A DNA stretch of 64,000 bases from a bacterium. GTDB lineage: Bacteria > Gemmatimonadota > Gemmatimonadetes > Gemmatimonadales > Gemmatimonadaceae. The position numbers and the translations under genes are program-made. The stretch is from NCBI GenBank assembly GCA_027484025.1, contig JAIXTI010000207.1:1-64000 (forward strand), in the 5' to 3' direction. The notes below the pieces were generated by a model that searched no databases, had not been told where the DNA came from, and worked only from the letters and a program-made list of their open reading frames with translations. Positions 44,975-53,650 of the stretch are shown in pieces (positions within the stretch are counted from its first letter, which is position 1; every line of letters begins with the position of its first letter).

Positions 44975-46854
44975 CGCGATTCACGCGAACGGTTCGTCGT
45001 ACGGCGACGCGTGCACGGCGCGGCGCCGCACTGGTCACGGTGCTCATCGTCTCCGTGGTCGCCATGACCATGGCGGTGGCGTCTTCCATGCTCGTCATGG
45101 GCAGCTCTCTCACGCAGCGCGCCAGCGAGCGAACGGCCATGGTTGACGACGCGGCGTTGAGCGGTCTCGAGGAAGCGCGCAACCTGCTGAATGCCCGTCT
45201 CGACAGCATGCCGCTGGTAGGCTTCAAGACGTTCGAGAATGGCGTGCGCATTACCGGCACGGATATCACGCGCTGGACCTGGGTGGGGCGCATCGGCAAC
45301 GTCGATTCACTGGCGAACGCCGGCGAGTACGGTGTGCAGGCCGAAATCATCTCGCGGGCCGTCGACGGCAGTGGCGTCGAGGCGATCCGTCGCGCGCTTG
45401 TATATCAGCAGTCGTTCGCGCGCTACGCGTTCTTCACCGATCAAGGCAAAACGCCGAGCGGGGGTACGCTCTGGTTCGCCAACGGGTGGACGGCGAGTGG
45501 ACCGTTCCACTCCAACGATTCCATTTACATTCGCGACGGGGCGCCGCCGCAGGCGATCTTCAAGGATCAGGTCACCACGGCGAAGGGCGTGTTCAACGCG
45601 GCCGACGCGCAGTTCGACAAGGGGCCGGCGCAAATTGTCTCGCCGATTGCGCTCCCCAGCACCGCCGATCTCAACATTCTGCGCACCATCGCGCAGCGCG
45701 CCGGGTACCTCTTCTCTCCGTTGCTGGTCACGGGCGATACGGCGCTGGTGACCATGCGCATCGAGTTCGTCGCGATCGATGCCGACGGAGATGGCAATAC
45801 CACCGGGCCGGACGACGGCTACTTCCGCATATACCGACTTCGCAACACGACCTTTGGCGCGGGCTACACCATGGCGCGCACCCCCGCGCCGCCCGCTGGT
45901 GCCGTGGGGACACAGGACAGTGTCCTGTATTCGCGAAACTGCGGCGTGACCGCGGCGGTCCTCGGCCAGGAGGTCGTCACCACCACCTTCGCCAACACCC
46001 TCGAACTCCCCGGAAGCAACTATCGCGCGCGCATGCTCAACAAGCAGAACGCGTTCGACAACGTCAGCGCGCGCTGCTTTCTCGGCGGCGATCCACGACT
46101 CAACGTTGGCGGCGTGTTTCAGGCCGTCGACGCCGCGGGTGAGTGGATGCCGCGAACCGCCGGTTCGGTACCACCACTGGTCGCGGCACGCCCCGATGGC
46201 GCGTTTCTGTGGCCCTTGAGCGCGGCGCTCAATCCCAACTTTCGCGGCACCATCTTCGTCGATGGTCGCGTGGGGGTAAGCGGCACGGTTCGTGGACGGG
46301 TCACCCTTGCGGCGCGCGAGAACATTGTCGTCCTCGACGACCTTAGGCAGGCCACACTGCCTGGAGCCAACGGCGCGTGTCGCGCTGATGACGATATCGT
46401 GGGGCTCTTCGCGGGTGAAAACGTCATGTGGGCGGACAACATGCTGGCGTCGCCGCAGCAGCGTCGAACCAATGACAACGGCACGTGGCTGCTGCCCCGG
46501 AAAGAGTTCAGTCCCTCGAGCGCACGTCCGGATCTTCAGGTTCACGCCATCATTCTCGCGCTCGAGTCCATCGGCACCGAAGACCCGTCGCCGCCGGCCG
46601 GACTGCCTGTCGCCAACTGGGTGAATCGCGGATTCGTCCGGCAGGTGGGCGGCCGTATCCAGCAACGCGCCGGCACCGGTGGTACCATCAGCGGCACGTC
46701 ACTGCATGGCTACACGAGCGAAATCTCCTTCAACCGCTGCGCGCTGACGAGTCCACCGCCGTATTTCCCGACCACGCAGCGTTGGACGCTCAGTCAGTTC
46801 TACGAAGTCGATCCGCAGCGGTTTACGCCGGAGCGGTGGTTTAGCCGACGCTGA
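44971..46854 (+). CDS. Type IV pilus PilX-like assembly protein (large)
   Basis: 627 residues, far longer than typical PilX (~200). Arg-rich N-terminus then one hydrophobic segment GAALVTVLIVSVVAMTMAVASSMLVMGSS without the Glu+5 prepilin site, as in PilX/GspK-like N-methylation-poor members. The remainder is a large soluble region with Gly/Asn-rich repeats and a TISGTSLHGYTSEISFNRCALTSPP end. It closes the pilin cassette and is followed by a long hairpin shared with the convergent thyX. Confidence 0.78.
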   Translation: MTRFTRTVRRTATRARRGAALVTVLIVSVVAMTMAVASSMLVMGSSLTQRASERTAMVDDAALSGLEEARNLLNARLDSMPLVGFKTFENGVRITGTDITRWTWVGRIGNVDSLANAGEYGVQAEIISRAVDGSGVEAIRRALVYQQSFARYAFFTDQGKTPSGGTLWFANGWTASGPFHSNDSIYIRDGAPPQAIFKDQVTTAKGVFNAADAQFDKGPAQIVSPIALPSTADLNILRTIAQRAGYLFSPLLVTGDTALVTMRIEFVAIDADGDGNTTGPDDGYFRIYRLRNTTFGAGYTMARTPAPPAGAVGTQDSVLYSRNCGVTAAVLGQEVVTTTFANTLELPGSNYRARMLNKQNAFDNVSARCFLGGDPRLNVGGVFQAVDAAGEWMPRTAGSVPPLVAARPDGAFLWPLSAALNPNFRGTIFVDGRVGVSGTVRGRVTLAARENIVVLDDLRQATLPGANGACRADDDIVGLFAGENVMWADNMLASPQQRRTNDNGTWLLPRKEFSPSSARPDLQVHAIILALESIGTEDPSPPAGLPVANWVNRGFVRQVGGRIQQRAGTGGTISGTSLHGYTSEISFNRCALTSPPPYFPTTQRWTLSQFYEVDPQRFTPERWFSRR

Positions 46855-46857
46855 ACA

Positions 46858-46917
46858 GCGGTTGAATAGCGGGGGGCGGGCGGCCAGTGAACCGCCAGCC
46901 CCCCGTTGTTCAACCGC
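46858..46917. terminator. Long hairpin at the PilX/thyX convergent junction
   Basis: 26-nt arms (46858-46883 and 46892-46917) pair with about four mismatches around an 8-base loop. There is no T-tract on either side, so it probably serves both convergent transcripts as a 3' structure. Confidence 0.65.
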
Positions 46918-46922
46918 CCCGT

Positions 46923-47690
46923 TCACACCTTGTGGTACGTAATCCGCGCCGCTTCGCGACGGTCTTCGGCCATGTAAATCTCGAAGTCGCTGAAGAACGC
47001 CGGCGCTTCGGTCTGCAGCACGCGCAACACCATCACGGCCGCGCGACGGATTTCGAGTTCCGCCGCTTCGCTCGAGCGGAGCTCCAGCATCGTGCGCCAC
47101 GCGCGCGCGTTGCCGGTGACGACGATCTTGGTTTCGGTGCTGTTGGGGAGCACGCCGCGCGCCGCTTCCCGCGCCATCTTGCGGCGATGGACCTTGTCGT
47201 CCACCCACGAGTAACGCGCCATGAGCGAATCGACAAGCGCGATATAGCTGTCGAGCGCCGAGGACACCTGCGCCGTCCACGCCTCTTCGAGTGGTGCATC
47301 GCCGATCATGGCGGGGGGCATCACGAACTGCGCGTCGCTTTCGTCGACGTAGCGCTGCGAGAGTTGCGAGTACGCAAAGCCCGCGCGGTGACGTACGAGT
47401 TCGTGCGTGAGCGAGCGGCTCACGCCTTCGAGGAGCAGCGAATAGTTCGCGTGCTCGAGCACGCTGCCATGCCCCTGCTTCTTGATGTTCTCGAGATACT
47501 CTCGCGTCGAACGGCCCGCGGGATTGCGCTGACTCATGTAGCACAGACGTCCCGCAAATTCCGACAAGCGCTCGCCGTCGGTGGAGTCGCCAATCCATTG
47601 CACCGGCAAGTGCGCCGGTTCGACGAACTGTGGACGTGCGAGCACCGTGACTTTTGGTTCACGCAAAACGGCGGCAGCGGAAAGCGGCAT
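46923..47690 (-). CDS. thyX: Flavin-dependent thymidylate synthase ThyX
   Basis: 255 residues from the ATG at 47690; the ORF-track version adds 76 residues of antisense to the marR gene. The ThyX signature RHRAGFAYSQLSQRYVDES fits RHR-x8-S. Further motifs are EHANYSLLLEGVSR and the C-terminal ARAWRTMLELRSSEAAELEIR. It makes dTMP from dUMP using methylene-THF and FAD/NADPH. No thyA is present in the window. Confidence 0.95.
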   Translation of the reverse strand: MPLSAAAVLREPKVTVLARPQFVEPAHLPVQWIGDSTDGERLSEFAGRLCYMSQRNPAGRSTREYLENIKKQGHGSVLEHANYSLLLEGVSRSLTHELVRHRAGFAYSQLSQRYVDESDAQFVMPPAMIGDAPLEEAWTAQVSSALDSYIALVDSLMARYSWVDDKVHRRKMAREAARGVLPNSTETKIVVTGNARAWRTMLELRSSEAAELEIRRAAVMVLRVLQTEAPAFFSDFEIYMAEDRREAARITYHKV

Positions 47691-47820
47691 CGGCAGAAGA
47701 GTGCAGAGGAAGGGTCGTGGGCAGCGGCCAGTGCCTCGCGGTACGGCGGCCCCGCTATAGTTTAACCGGACCAGAGGCCGGTGTTTGCCTCGTCTTGAAT
47801 TTTCCTTTCGCGGCCGCCCA

Positions 47821-48309
47821 ATGTCCTCCCAGCGCCCCAGTACGCGCTCCATCCAGCAGGAAATCCAACAGGTCCGTCCGTTCCGCTCGCGCGCGCAGGA
47901 GGCCACGATCGCCCTCATGCGGACGGCTTCGGTGATGTCGCGGCGCTACGCGCGCCTCGTCGAGCCGCACGGCGTGAGCCTGGCCCAGTACAACGTGCTC
48001 CGCATTTTGCGCGGCGCCGGACCGGAGGGGCTGCCCACACTCGCCATTCGCGATCGCATGATCGATGAGGGCTCGACGGTCACGCGTCTGCTCGACAAGC
48101 TCGAACAGGCGGGCCTCGTAACCCGCGACCGGAGTCGCCCCGATCGCCGGCAGGTGCTCTGCCGCATTACTCCCGCTGGGGAACAGCTGCTGACCACACT
48201 CGACCCGATCATGGACGAAACGGACATCGCGACCATGTCGGTGTTGAACGACGAGGCGCTCGCGCAATTCATCGAGCTGCTCGCGACGGTGAGGACGGGG
48301 CAGGAGTAG
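47821..48309 (+). CDS. MarR-family transcriptional regulator
   Basis: 162 residues from the ATG at 47821 (the ORF-track TTG start adds 12 unlikely residues). Winged-helix with MarR signature LPTLAIRDRMIDEGSTVTRLLDKLEQAGLVTRDRSRPDRRQVL. Effector unknown. A TATAGT stretch at 47756-47761 upstream could be a -10 element. The convergent FAD-oxidase gene ends 29 bp after it, so it is not in an operon with that gene. Confidence 0.92.
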   Translation: MSSQRPSTRSIQQEIQQVRPFRSRAQEATIALMRTASVMSRRYARLVEPHGVSLAQYNVLRILRGAGPEGLPTLAIRDRMIDEGSTVTRLLDKLEQAGLVTRDRSRPDRRQVLCRITPAGEQLLTTLDPIMDETDIATMSVLNDEALAQFIELLATVRTGQE

Positions 48310-48337
48310 AGAAAGGAAGACGAACGACGGGATTTCT

Positions 48338-50017
48338 TTATTTCGCGGGGAGGTCTGCTGGCGACCCTTCCCCCAACCGAAACCGGCTCCAGTCGCGTGT
48401 CCGCTCGATCTCGGCCAGCACCGCCGCCGCCTCCGGGGGGAGCGCCGGTGCCTCGGGGTCGTGGCGCAGCAGGTCGAAGGGCACGTCGCCGTCACGCGCG
48501 ACCTTGCACCCGGGGTTCAGCACCCCGCTCGGATCGGCGGCGTCCTTGATGTGCGCGAACGCCCCGAGCGCCTCCGCCCCCCACACGCGCGAAAGCAACG
48601 GCGCCCGAAGACGCCCGTCGCCATGTTCGCCCGCAAGTGTGCCCCCCAGCTGCGCGGTGAGTTCAGAGACGCTGTCGAGAATACCGTGCACGCGGTCCCG
48701 CCAGCCGGTGGCGGTCGTATCGACCAGAGGGTTCACATGGGCATGCGCATCGCCGGCGTGCCCGAAGATCACGCCGAGCGTCCCGAACCGGTCGAGCGTG
48801 GCGCGCACGCCGCGGACATACGCCGGAAACCGATCGGGAGGGACGCAGCCATCCTCGATGAACTGCATGCTCCGGAGCCGCGGCGCGAGCCGCGACAAGA
48901 TGGGGCTGGCGGCATGGCGCAGCGCCCAGAGCGCGTGCTCCGCGTCTTTCTCCATGGCTGTGTGGAGCTCTATCGCGCCATTTTCGCGCCATGAACGCGT
49001 AAGCGCATCGAGAACTCCGACGCAATCGTTCTGGCCCTCACCTTCCACCTCGGCGATCAGGACCGCCTCGGCGTCCTCCGGCACCCCGGTGGGGCCGCCG
49101 CGCGCGGCCACATCGAGGAAGGTGCGGTCGAGCAACTCGCACGCCGTCGCCCCCGCGCCCGCGGCCAGTCCGGCGCAGACCGTCGCCGCCTCCAGCGTGG
49201 CAAACGTGGCCAAGACCGTCGCCGTCGCGCCCGCGACCGGTGCCAACGCCAGCTCCACCTCGGTGAACAGCGCCAGCGTTCCCTCACTGCCGACGAGCAG
49301 ATCGACCAGGTGGCCGGTGGGGGCCAGGGCGGGGGCGATACCGTAGCCCGACGACTCCTTCCGCACCCCCGGGTGCACCAGCGCCGCCCGCGGCACCCCT
49401 CGCTCGATCTCGGCCAGCGCCTGCACCAGCCGCCGCACCGCAGGCAGGTGGGCGGGCAACGGCCGTTCGCGGTGGACCCACGCATCGGTGCCGTCATCGA
49501 AAACGCAGCGCACCCCCAGCACCCACGGGCGCGTGGCCCCAAAGCGCAGCGTGCGCACTCCCGCTGCGTTCGCCCCGACCATCCCGCCAATGGTGCAGAA
49601 GGCCCCGCTCGACGGGTCGACGGGAAAGCGCAGCCCAACGGCCCGCGCGGCGCCGTCGATGGCTCCACGAAGCGCCCCGGCGCCGACAGTGATACGACGG
49701 GCCTCGCGGTTGACGGCGCCGAGATGGGTGAGGCGCGAGAGGTCGACCACGACCCCGGGCCCGACGGCCCCCGCGGCCATGCTGCTCCCCGACCCGCGGG
49801 GAATAAGCGCCGCGCCCGTGCGCTTGGCCCATCGCGCGAGGGCGGGGACGTCGTCGGCATCGGCAGGCACCGCCACGGCGGCCGGCAAACAGCGGGCAAT
49901 CCCGGCCCCCTCGGCGTAGAGGGCGCGCGCCATCAGGTCCGTGCGGAAGAGCCCGCGAAAGTGGTCGGGGCGGTCGACGGCGTGCAACGGGGAAACGGTG
50001 TTCAGGAGCGGGATCAC
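48338..50017 (-). CDS. FAD-linked oxidase (GlcD/D-lactate dehydrogenase-like)
   Basis: 559 residues from the GTG at 50017, which has GGAG 9 bases upstream. The extra 136 residues in the ORF track are translation of the palindromic repeat. The FAD_binding_4 domain contains LIPRGSGSSMAAGAVGPGVVVDLSRL and IGGMVGANAAGVRTLRFGAT. The C-terminal FAD-oxidase domain has LGVIFGHAGDAHAHVNPL and GTLAGEHGDGRLRAPLL, typical of glycolate/D-lactate/alkylglycerone-type dehydrogenases. The substrate is undetermined. No Fe-S partner domain follows. Confidence 0.9.
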   Translation of the reverse strand: MIPLLNTVSPLHAVDRPDHFRGLFRTDLMARALYAEGAGIARCLPAAVAVPADADDVPALARWAKRTGAALIPRGSGSSMAAGAVGPGVVVDLSRLTHLGAVNREARRITVGAGALRGAIDGAARAVGLRFPVDPSSGAFCTIGGMVGANAAGVRTLRFGATRPWVLGVRCVFDDGTDAWVHRERPLPAHLPAVRRLVQALAEIERGVPRAALVHPGVRKESSGYGIAPALAPTGHLVDLLVGSEGTLALFTEVELALAPVAGATATVLATFATLEAATVCAGLAAGAGATACELLDRTFLDVAARGGPTGVPEDAEAVLIAEVEGEGQNDCVGVLDALTRSWRENGAIELHTAMEKDAEHALWALRHAASPILSRLAPRLRSMQFIEDGCVPPDRFPAYVRGVRATLDRFGTLGVIFGHAGDAHAHVNPLVDTTATGWRDRVHGILDSVSELTAQLGGTLAGEHGDGRLRAPLLSRVWGAEALGAFAHIKDAADPSGVLNPGCKVARDGDVPFDLLRHDPEAPALPPEAAAVLAEIERTRDWSRFRLGEGSPADLPAK

Positions 50018-50084
50018 GCAGTGAAGCTCCGCGATGGCTGGTTCTGGTGCAAGGGCCGGGTGGTCGGGGCCCGTGGGTCTGGGC

Positions 50085-50399
50085 GGTGGTCTCGGTACAG
50101 CCACTACAGTCGGGGCACTGCCACCACAGTCGGGGCACTGCCACGACAGTCGGGGTCTACCTGCAGTCGGCGTCCTGGCCGGGTCGGGCGCTACGCTGCG
50201 CTGGCGCGTCGGGGCGAAAATGTCGGGGTCGGGGTCGGGGTCGGGGCAGCCCCGACACTTTTCCCCCGACCCCAACGCGCCAGCGCAGCGCCGCGCCCGA
50301 CCCGACCGAGACCCCGACCGTTTGTAGACCCCGACCGTCGTGGCAGTACCCCGACTGTCGTAGCAGTACCCCGACTGTAGTGGCCGTACCCCGACCACC
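50085..50399. repeat. Giant imperfect hairpin element (~315 bp, ~150-bp arms)
   Basis: The left arm (from GGTGGTCTCGGTACAG) and the reverse complement of the right arm (from GGTGGTCGGGGTACGG) match through ~150 positions with scattered mismatches. Each arm contains three ~20-bp tandem units, on the left beginning at 50102, 50122 and 50142 (core ACAGTCGGGG). GCGCTGCGCTGGCGCG-type blocks also face each other. The apex carries (GGGGTC)3GGGG and a small TCGGGGC/GCCCCGA hairpin. Confidence 0.85.
50225..50246 (+). other. G-quadruplex motif at hairpin apex
   Basis: Four runs of four G separated by TC (50225-28, 50231-34, 50237-40, 50243-46), an ideal G4 consensus with two-base loops on the plus strand. 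Confidence 0.8.
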
Positions 50400-50490
50400 C
50401 CCCGCAACCCCGACCCCCCGACCACCGCAGTTCAAAAGGAGCCAGTCCGAACTCGGTGACGCCGCCCCCTCGACATCGTATCTTGAGCAG

Positions 50491-51552
50491 ATGACGCTCC
50501 CCGCCCCAGTCACCGACGCCCTCCGCCGCCGCGACGCCGCGCGCTTCTGCGAGGCCATTCTGCCCGCGGTCTCGCGCACCTTCGCGCTCGGCATCAAGGT
50601 GCTCCCCGGAGCGCTGGGGCAGGCGGTGCTCGACGCGTATCTGCTCTGCCGCATTGCCGACACCGTCGAAGACGCTCCCGGCATCGACCCGCATGTGAAG
50701 GCGGCGCTCTTCGACGACTTCCTCGCCGCCTTCGACGACGCCGAGGCGCTCGCCCGCTTCAACGTCGGCGTGCAAGCGCTCACCGGCGATCTCGCGCACC
50801 TCACGCTCACGCAGAACACGCCGCTCGTCATCGAACACTTCAAGCGCCTGCCCGCCAATACGCAGACCCTCGTACGCAAATGGGTCGCCGAGATGGCCAT
50901 CGGCATGCGCAAGTTCGTGCTGCTCTATCCCAACGGCATTCGCATTCAGACCATCGACGAGTACAAGGAGTACTGCTACTACGTCGCCGGGACCGTGGGC
51001 TACATGCTCACCGATTTGTGGCATGAGCATTCCCCGAGCATCGGGTCGCGCCGCTACGAAATTCTGCGCGAACGGTGCCGCGCCTTTGCCGAAGCACTGC
51101 AAACCGTGAACATTCTGAAGGACGTAGCCGTAGACGCCGAAAAGGAAAACTCGGTGTACGTCCCCGAAGAACTGCTGCGCGCACATGGCAGCTCGCAGAG
51201 CAGCATTCTTGCGCCCGAGCTCCTGCTCAAGAATCGCGAAGCGCTCACGCAGCTCATCAAGCTCGCCTGGCACGATCTCGAAGAGGCCCTCATCTATTTG
51301 CTCGACATCCCGCGTCGCGCCGTGAGCATTCGCCTGTTCTGCATCCTGCCGCTGTTGCTGGCGTACGCCACACTCCGTGACCTCGTGCAGAGCAACGCTA
51401 TGCTCACCCCCGGCGGCAGCGTAAAAATCACGCGCCGCGAAGTGAAGAGCCTCCTCATGACCGGCAGCATGCTCGTCATGAGCAACGCCGGCGTGCGCTG
51501 GCTCGTGGCACGCGTGCGGCGCCGGAGCTTCGAGCTCGCGTTCGCCGGTTAA
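50491..51552 (+). CDS. Squalene/phytoene synthase-family enzyme (squalene-synthase type)
   Basis: 353 residues from the ATG at 50491; the ORF-track extension is repeat translation. The two Mg-diphosphate motifs are CRIADTVEDAP (DxxxD near residues 55-59) and NILKDVAVDAEKEN. YCYYVAGTVGYMLTDLW and YVPEEL resemble eukaryote-type squalene synthase more than CrtB. It should couple two prenyl diphosphates (FPP to squalene or a C30 precursor). A hydrophobic helix near residue 275 (LFCILPLLLAYATL) could anchor it. Its stop shares TTAA with the convergent gene's stop. No hopanoid or carotenoid genes are adjacent. Confidence 0.9.
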   Translation: MTLPAPVTDALRRRDAARFCEAILPAVSRTFALGIKVLPGALGQAVLDAYLLCRIADTVEDAPGIDPHVKAALFDDFLAAFDDAEALARFNVGVQALTGDLAHLTLTQNTPLVIEHFKRLPANTQTLVRKWVAEMAIGMRKFVLLYPNGIRIQTIDEYKEYCYYVAGTVGYMLTDLWHEHSPSIGSRRYEILRERCRAFAEALQTVNILKDVAVDAEKENSVYVPEELLRAHGSSQSSILAPELLLKNREALTQLIKLAWHDLEEALIYLLDIPRRAVSIRLFCILPLLLAYATLRDLVQSNAMLTPGGSVKITRREVKSLLMTGSMLVMSNAGVRWLVARVRRRSFELAFAG

Positions 51553-52373
51553 GGCGAACCCGGCCCCTTCAGCATCCGGTCCAGCAGACTCGGCGCCGCT
51601 TCCAGCCGTCCCTGCTGCGCCTCGTCCAGCAGATACTCGAGACGCTGCTGCACACGCCCCACCATACCGCGGAATTGCTTCGACAGCGCGCGCCACGAAA
51701 ACCACGTGACGCCCGCCGAGAGTGATGCCATGAGCGCCAACGCCACCGTCGCCACTTGCGGCACCGCGAGCGACAGAAACACCAGTGGGACGGCCGCAAT
51801 GAGCATGATCAACAGCATGCCGGCGGCCGTCCCGAGCGTCGCGTTGCGGACCGACTTGCGCGCGCCGTGCACGACCGCGTCGAAGCGCAGCACCGACCGC
51901 GTGTCGTCGATTTTGGTCGCGGTGATCACCAGCTGATCGAGCCGCACCAAATCGAAGCGACGGCCGCCCGAGCCAAGTGAACGAAAGAAATTCCCGAGTG
52001 GATCACGGCGCGGCTCCCATACCATGCGCTCCGGCGTGCGACGCACCGCCACCATGAATTCGTTGCGCGGCAAAAACGCTTCGAGGTTGCGCAGCAACTG
52101 CTCCGGCGTGCCCTGCATGGTACGCTGGGCACTCACCACCGACGGGCCCAGCGACGATAGCGCGCCGCCCGTCTCCTCCGGTGTCAGCGAAATCTGCGCG
52201 CGCTCCTCGGCGATGGCCTGACGCACATGCTGCACGTCGAGACCCACTTCCTTGGCAATCTCCACCAGTCGTGCTTCGCTGATGCTTTCGCCGGGTTCGC
52301 TGGTGCTCGTGTTCTGCAACTCGGACGCGCGCGCCAACACACGTTCGAGCGCCGTACGGGGGAGATCGCTCAT
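51549..52373 (-). CDS. Hypothetical membrane protein
   Basis: 274 residues from the ATG at 52373, which overlaps the stop of the upstream lipoprotein gene by 4 bases; the ORF-track start is 162 codons too early. N-terminal ~60 residues look like a helical DNA- or protein-interaction segment (EARLVEIAKEVGLDVQHVRQAIAEERAQ). The middle is beta-rich and the C-terminal third has two adjacent membrane helices (MLLIMLIAAVPLVFLSLAVPQ and ATVALALMASLSAGVTWF). Family not recognised. Coupled translation with the lipoprotein suggests they work together. Confidence 0.78.
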   Translation of the reverse strand: MSDLPRTALERVLARASELQNTSTSEPGESISEARLVEIAKEVGLDVQHVRQAIAEERAQISLTPEETGGALSSLGPSVVSAQRTMQGTPEQLLRNLEAFLPRNEFMVAVRRTPERMVWEPRRDPLGNFFRSLGSGGRRFDLVRLDQLVITATKIDDTRSVLRFDAVVHGARKSVRNATLGTAAGMLLIMLIAAVPLVFLSLAVPQVATVALALMASLSAGVTWFSWRALSKQFRGMVGRVQQRLEYLLDEAQQGRLEAAPSLLDRMLKGPGSP

Positions 52374-53479
52374 ATTCCGCTCAGGACGATATCGATTTGC
52401 CGCGATAGCGCATCGCGAATGATGCCCGGCAGCGAAAAGCTGCGCTCGAACGACGCCGCGAGGGCGCCCTCGACGCGCTGGCCCGACTGCGCGAGATAGT
52501 AGCGCTGATACGGCGCGAGCAATTCCGGCGCAAGTTTGGCGAGCAGCATAGCTCCCGCCTGCACCTGCGCACTCGACACATACTTGTCCGCCACGCCACT
52601 CCGCTGCTCGGCCGGCGTCGTGTTGTCGCTCACCACCGGACCCACCAGCGCGCCCGTCGCTTCGTGCGCGAATACCAGCAGCACTTGCACCGCGTCGGCC
52701 GGACGCGCCGGATACGTGACCGCCACCATCGGGCGTCCCGTGTATCCCGGCCCCGTCCGGCCTTCGCCGCCAATGGGCAGCGACAACACCATGTCGCCTT
52801 GGCGCTGCGAGGTGTTGTTCAGAAACCGCTCGAACTTGTCGCGATACACCTTCTGCCACAGACTGTCGACCGCCGTAATGGTCGCCGCACGTTCACGCAG
52901 TTGGCGCTGATGCTCCGGCAGAAAGAAACGCGTGCCTTCGTCCTGTACACCCGTCAGGAACAGCCGCAGCCATTCACGGTCGGTCGCCGAGCCGAACACC
53001 GATGCGAACTGCTGCATGCGCATCGCCGCTTCACGTGTGGGGGCACGGCGCACGTCGCCCGCCAACTGCAGGAACTGCTCGGCGCTCGCGCGCAGCTCTT
53101 CCCAGTTCGCAAAGCCAAACGGCAGAAACTGCGCGCCGAGATAGCCGTTGCGCCGCAGTCCCTTCATGAGCGTTTCACGATTGCCATCGAGCGCCGTCAG
53201 CAGATTCCGCTGATTCTTGATCACGGTGATCGAGTCGCGATAGCCGCGACGATACAGCGGCACCGCCGACGAATCGTCGCTCAGCATCGCGAACGAATGC
53301 AGCCAGAGATCGACATGCGGGACGGTGCGCACGGGCCAGCGCAACGCCGGCTGCGCCGCAGGCGACTCCAACCCCACCGGGGCCGCCGCCGTAGCAGGCG
53401 CGGCCGCCGTTTGCGTCGAGCCCGCCGCACACCCCGACACCAGCCCCGCGCCAAGAACCAAAACAAGACGGAATACCAT
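52370..53479 (-). CDS. Hypothetical lipoprotein
   Basis: 369 residues from the ATG at 53479, followed by a signal peptide and lipobox LVSGC, then an Ala/Thr-rich linker. The body is soluble and helix-rich, with FLPEHQRQLRERAATITAVDSLWQKVYRDKF and a central LLVFAHEATGALVGP segment. I looked for an HExxH metalloprotease motif; HEATG does not satisfy it. No family recognised. It is the first gene of a two-gene operon with the membrane protein gene and probably acts at the envelope. Confidence 0.75.
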   Translation of the reverse strand: MVFRLVLVLGAGLVSGCAAGSTQTAAAPATAAAPVGLESPAAQPALRWPVRTVPHVDLWLHSFAMLSDDSSAVPLYRRGYRDSITVIKNQRNLLTALDGNRETLMKGLRRNGYLGAQFLPFGFANWEELRASAEQFLQLAGDVRRAPTREAAMRMQQFASVFGSATDREWLRLFLTGVQDEGTRFFLPEHQRQLRERAATITAVDSLWQKVYRDKFERFLNNTSQRQGDMVLSLPIGGEGRTGPGYTGRPMVAVTYPARPADAVQVLLVFAHEATGALVGPVVSDNTTPAEQRSGVADKYVSSAQVQAGAMLLAKLAPELLAPYQRYYLAQSGQRVEGALAASFERSFSLPGIIRDALSRQIDIVLSGI

Positions 53480-53527
53480 CCCTTCAATACACACAGGGAC
53501 GGGTATGGGATTCAAGCGGGCAAAAAC

Positions 53528-53640
53528 AGCCGTTCCCCCGCCCCTGCTGTCTAGAACCCTGCCGTCCGCCGTCTCGGCGCGATCCCGCGGCATCGCGCCG
53601 AGAATCGCAGACCGCAGCCACGCAGATGGCAGGAGCGCAG
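53528..53640. repeat. Dispersed palindromic element, copy 3
   Basis: Left arm 53544-53583 (CTGCTGTCTAGAACCCTG...) pairs only in its inner half with the right arm, which has diverged. It shares a 39-nt stretch exactly with copy 2 (from TCTAGAACCCTGCCG). It sits between the lipoprotein start and the zinc-ribbon protein stop, both on the minus strand. Confidence 0.82.
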
Positions 53641-53650
53641 GGGACGCTGC

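Larger units (their letters stand above)
50018..50490. other. Divergent intergenic region filled by a giant hairpin repeat
   Basis: 473 bp between the oppositely oriented oxidase and squalene-synthase-type genes. About two thirds is the inverted repeat at 50085-50399. The remaining flanks are also GGGG/CCCC-rich. I see no recognisable promoter; both genes must be transcribed from within or beside the repeat. Confidence 0.7.

Noticed and set aside
50102-50161. Three ~20-bp tandem units as a possible CRISPR array
   Set aside because: No spacers: the units are directly abutting, the repeats vary and the same units recur inverted in the other arm, so this is part of the hairpin.
52658-52672. HEATG in the lipoprotein as a metalloprotease motif
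   Set aside because: It does not satisfy HExxH and no third ligand context is visible.
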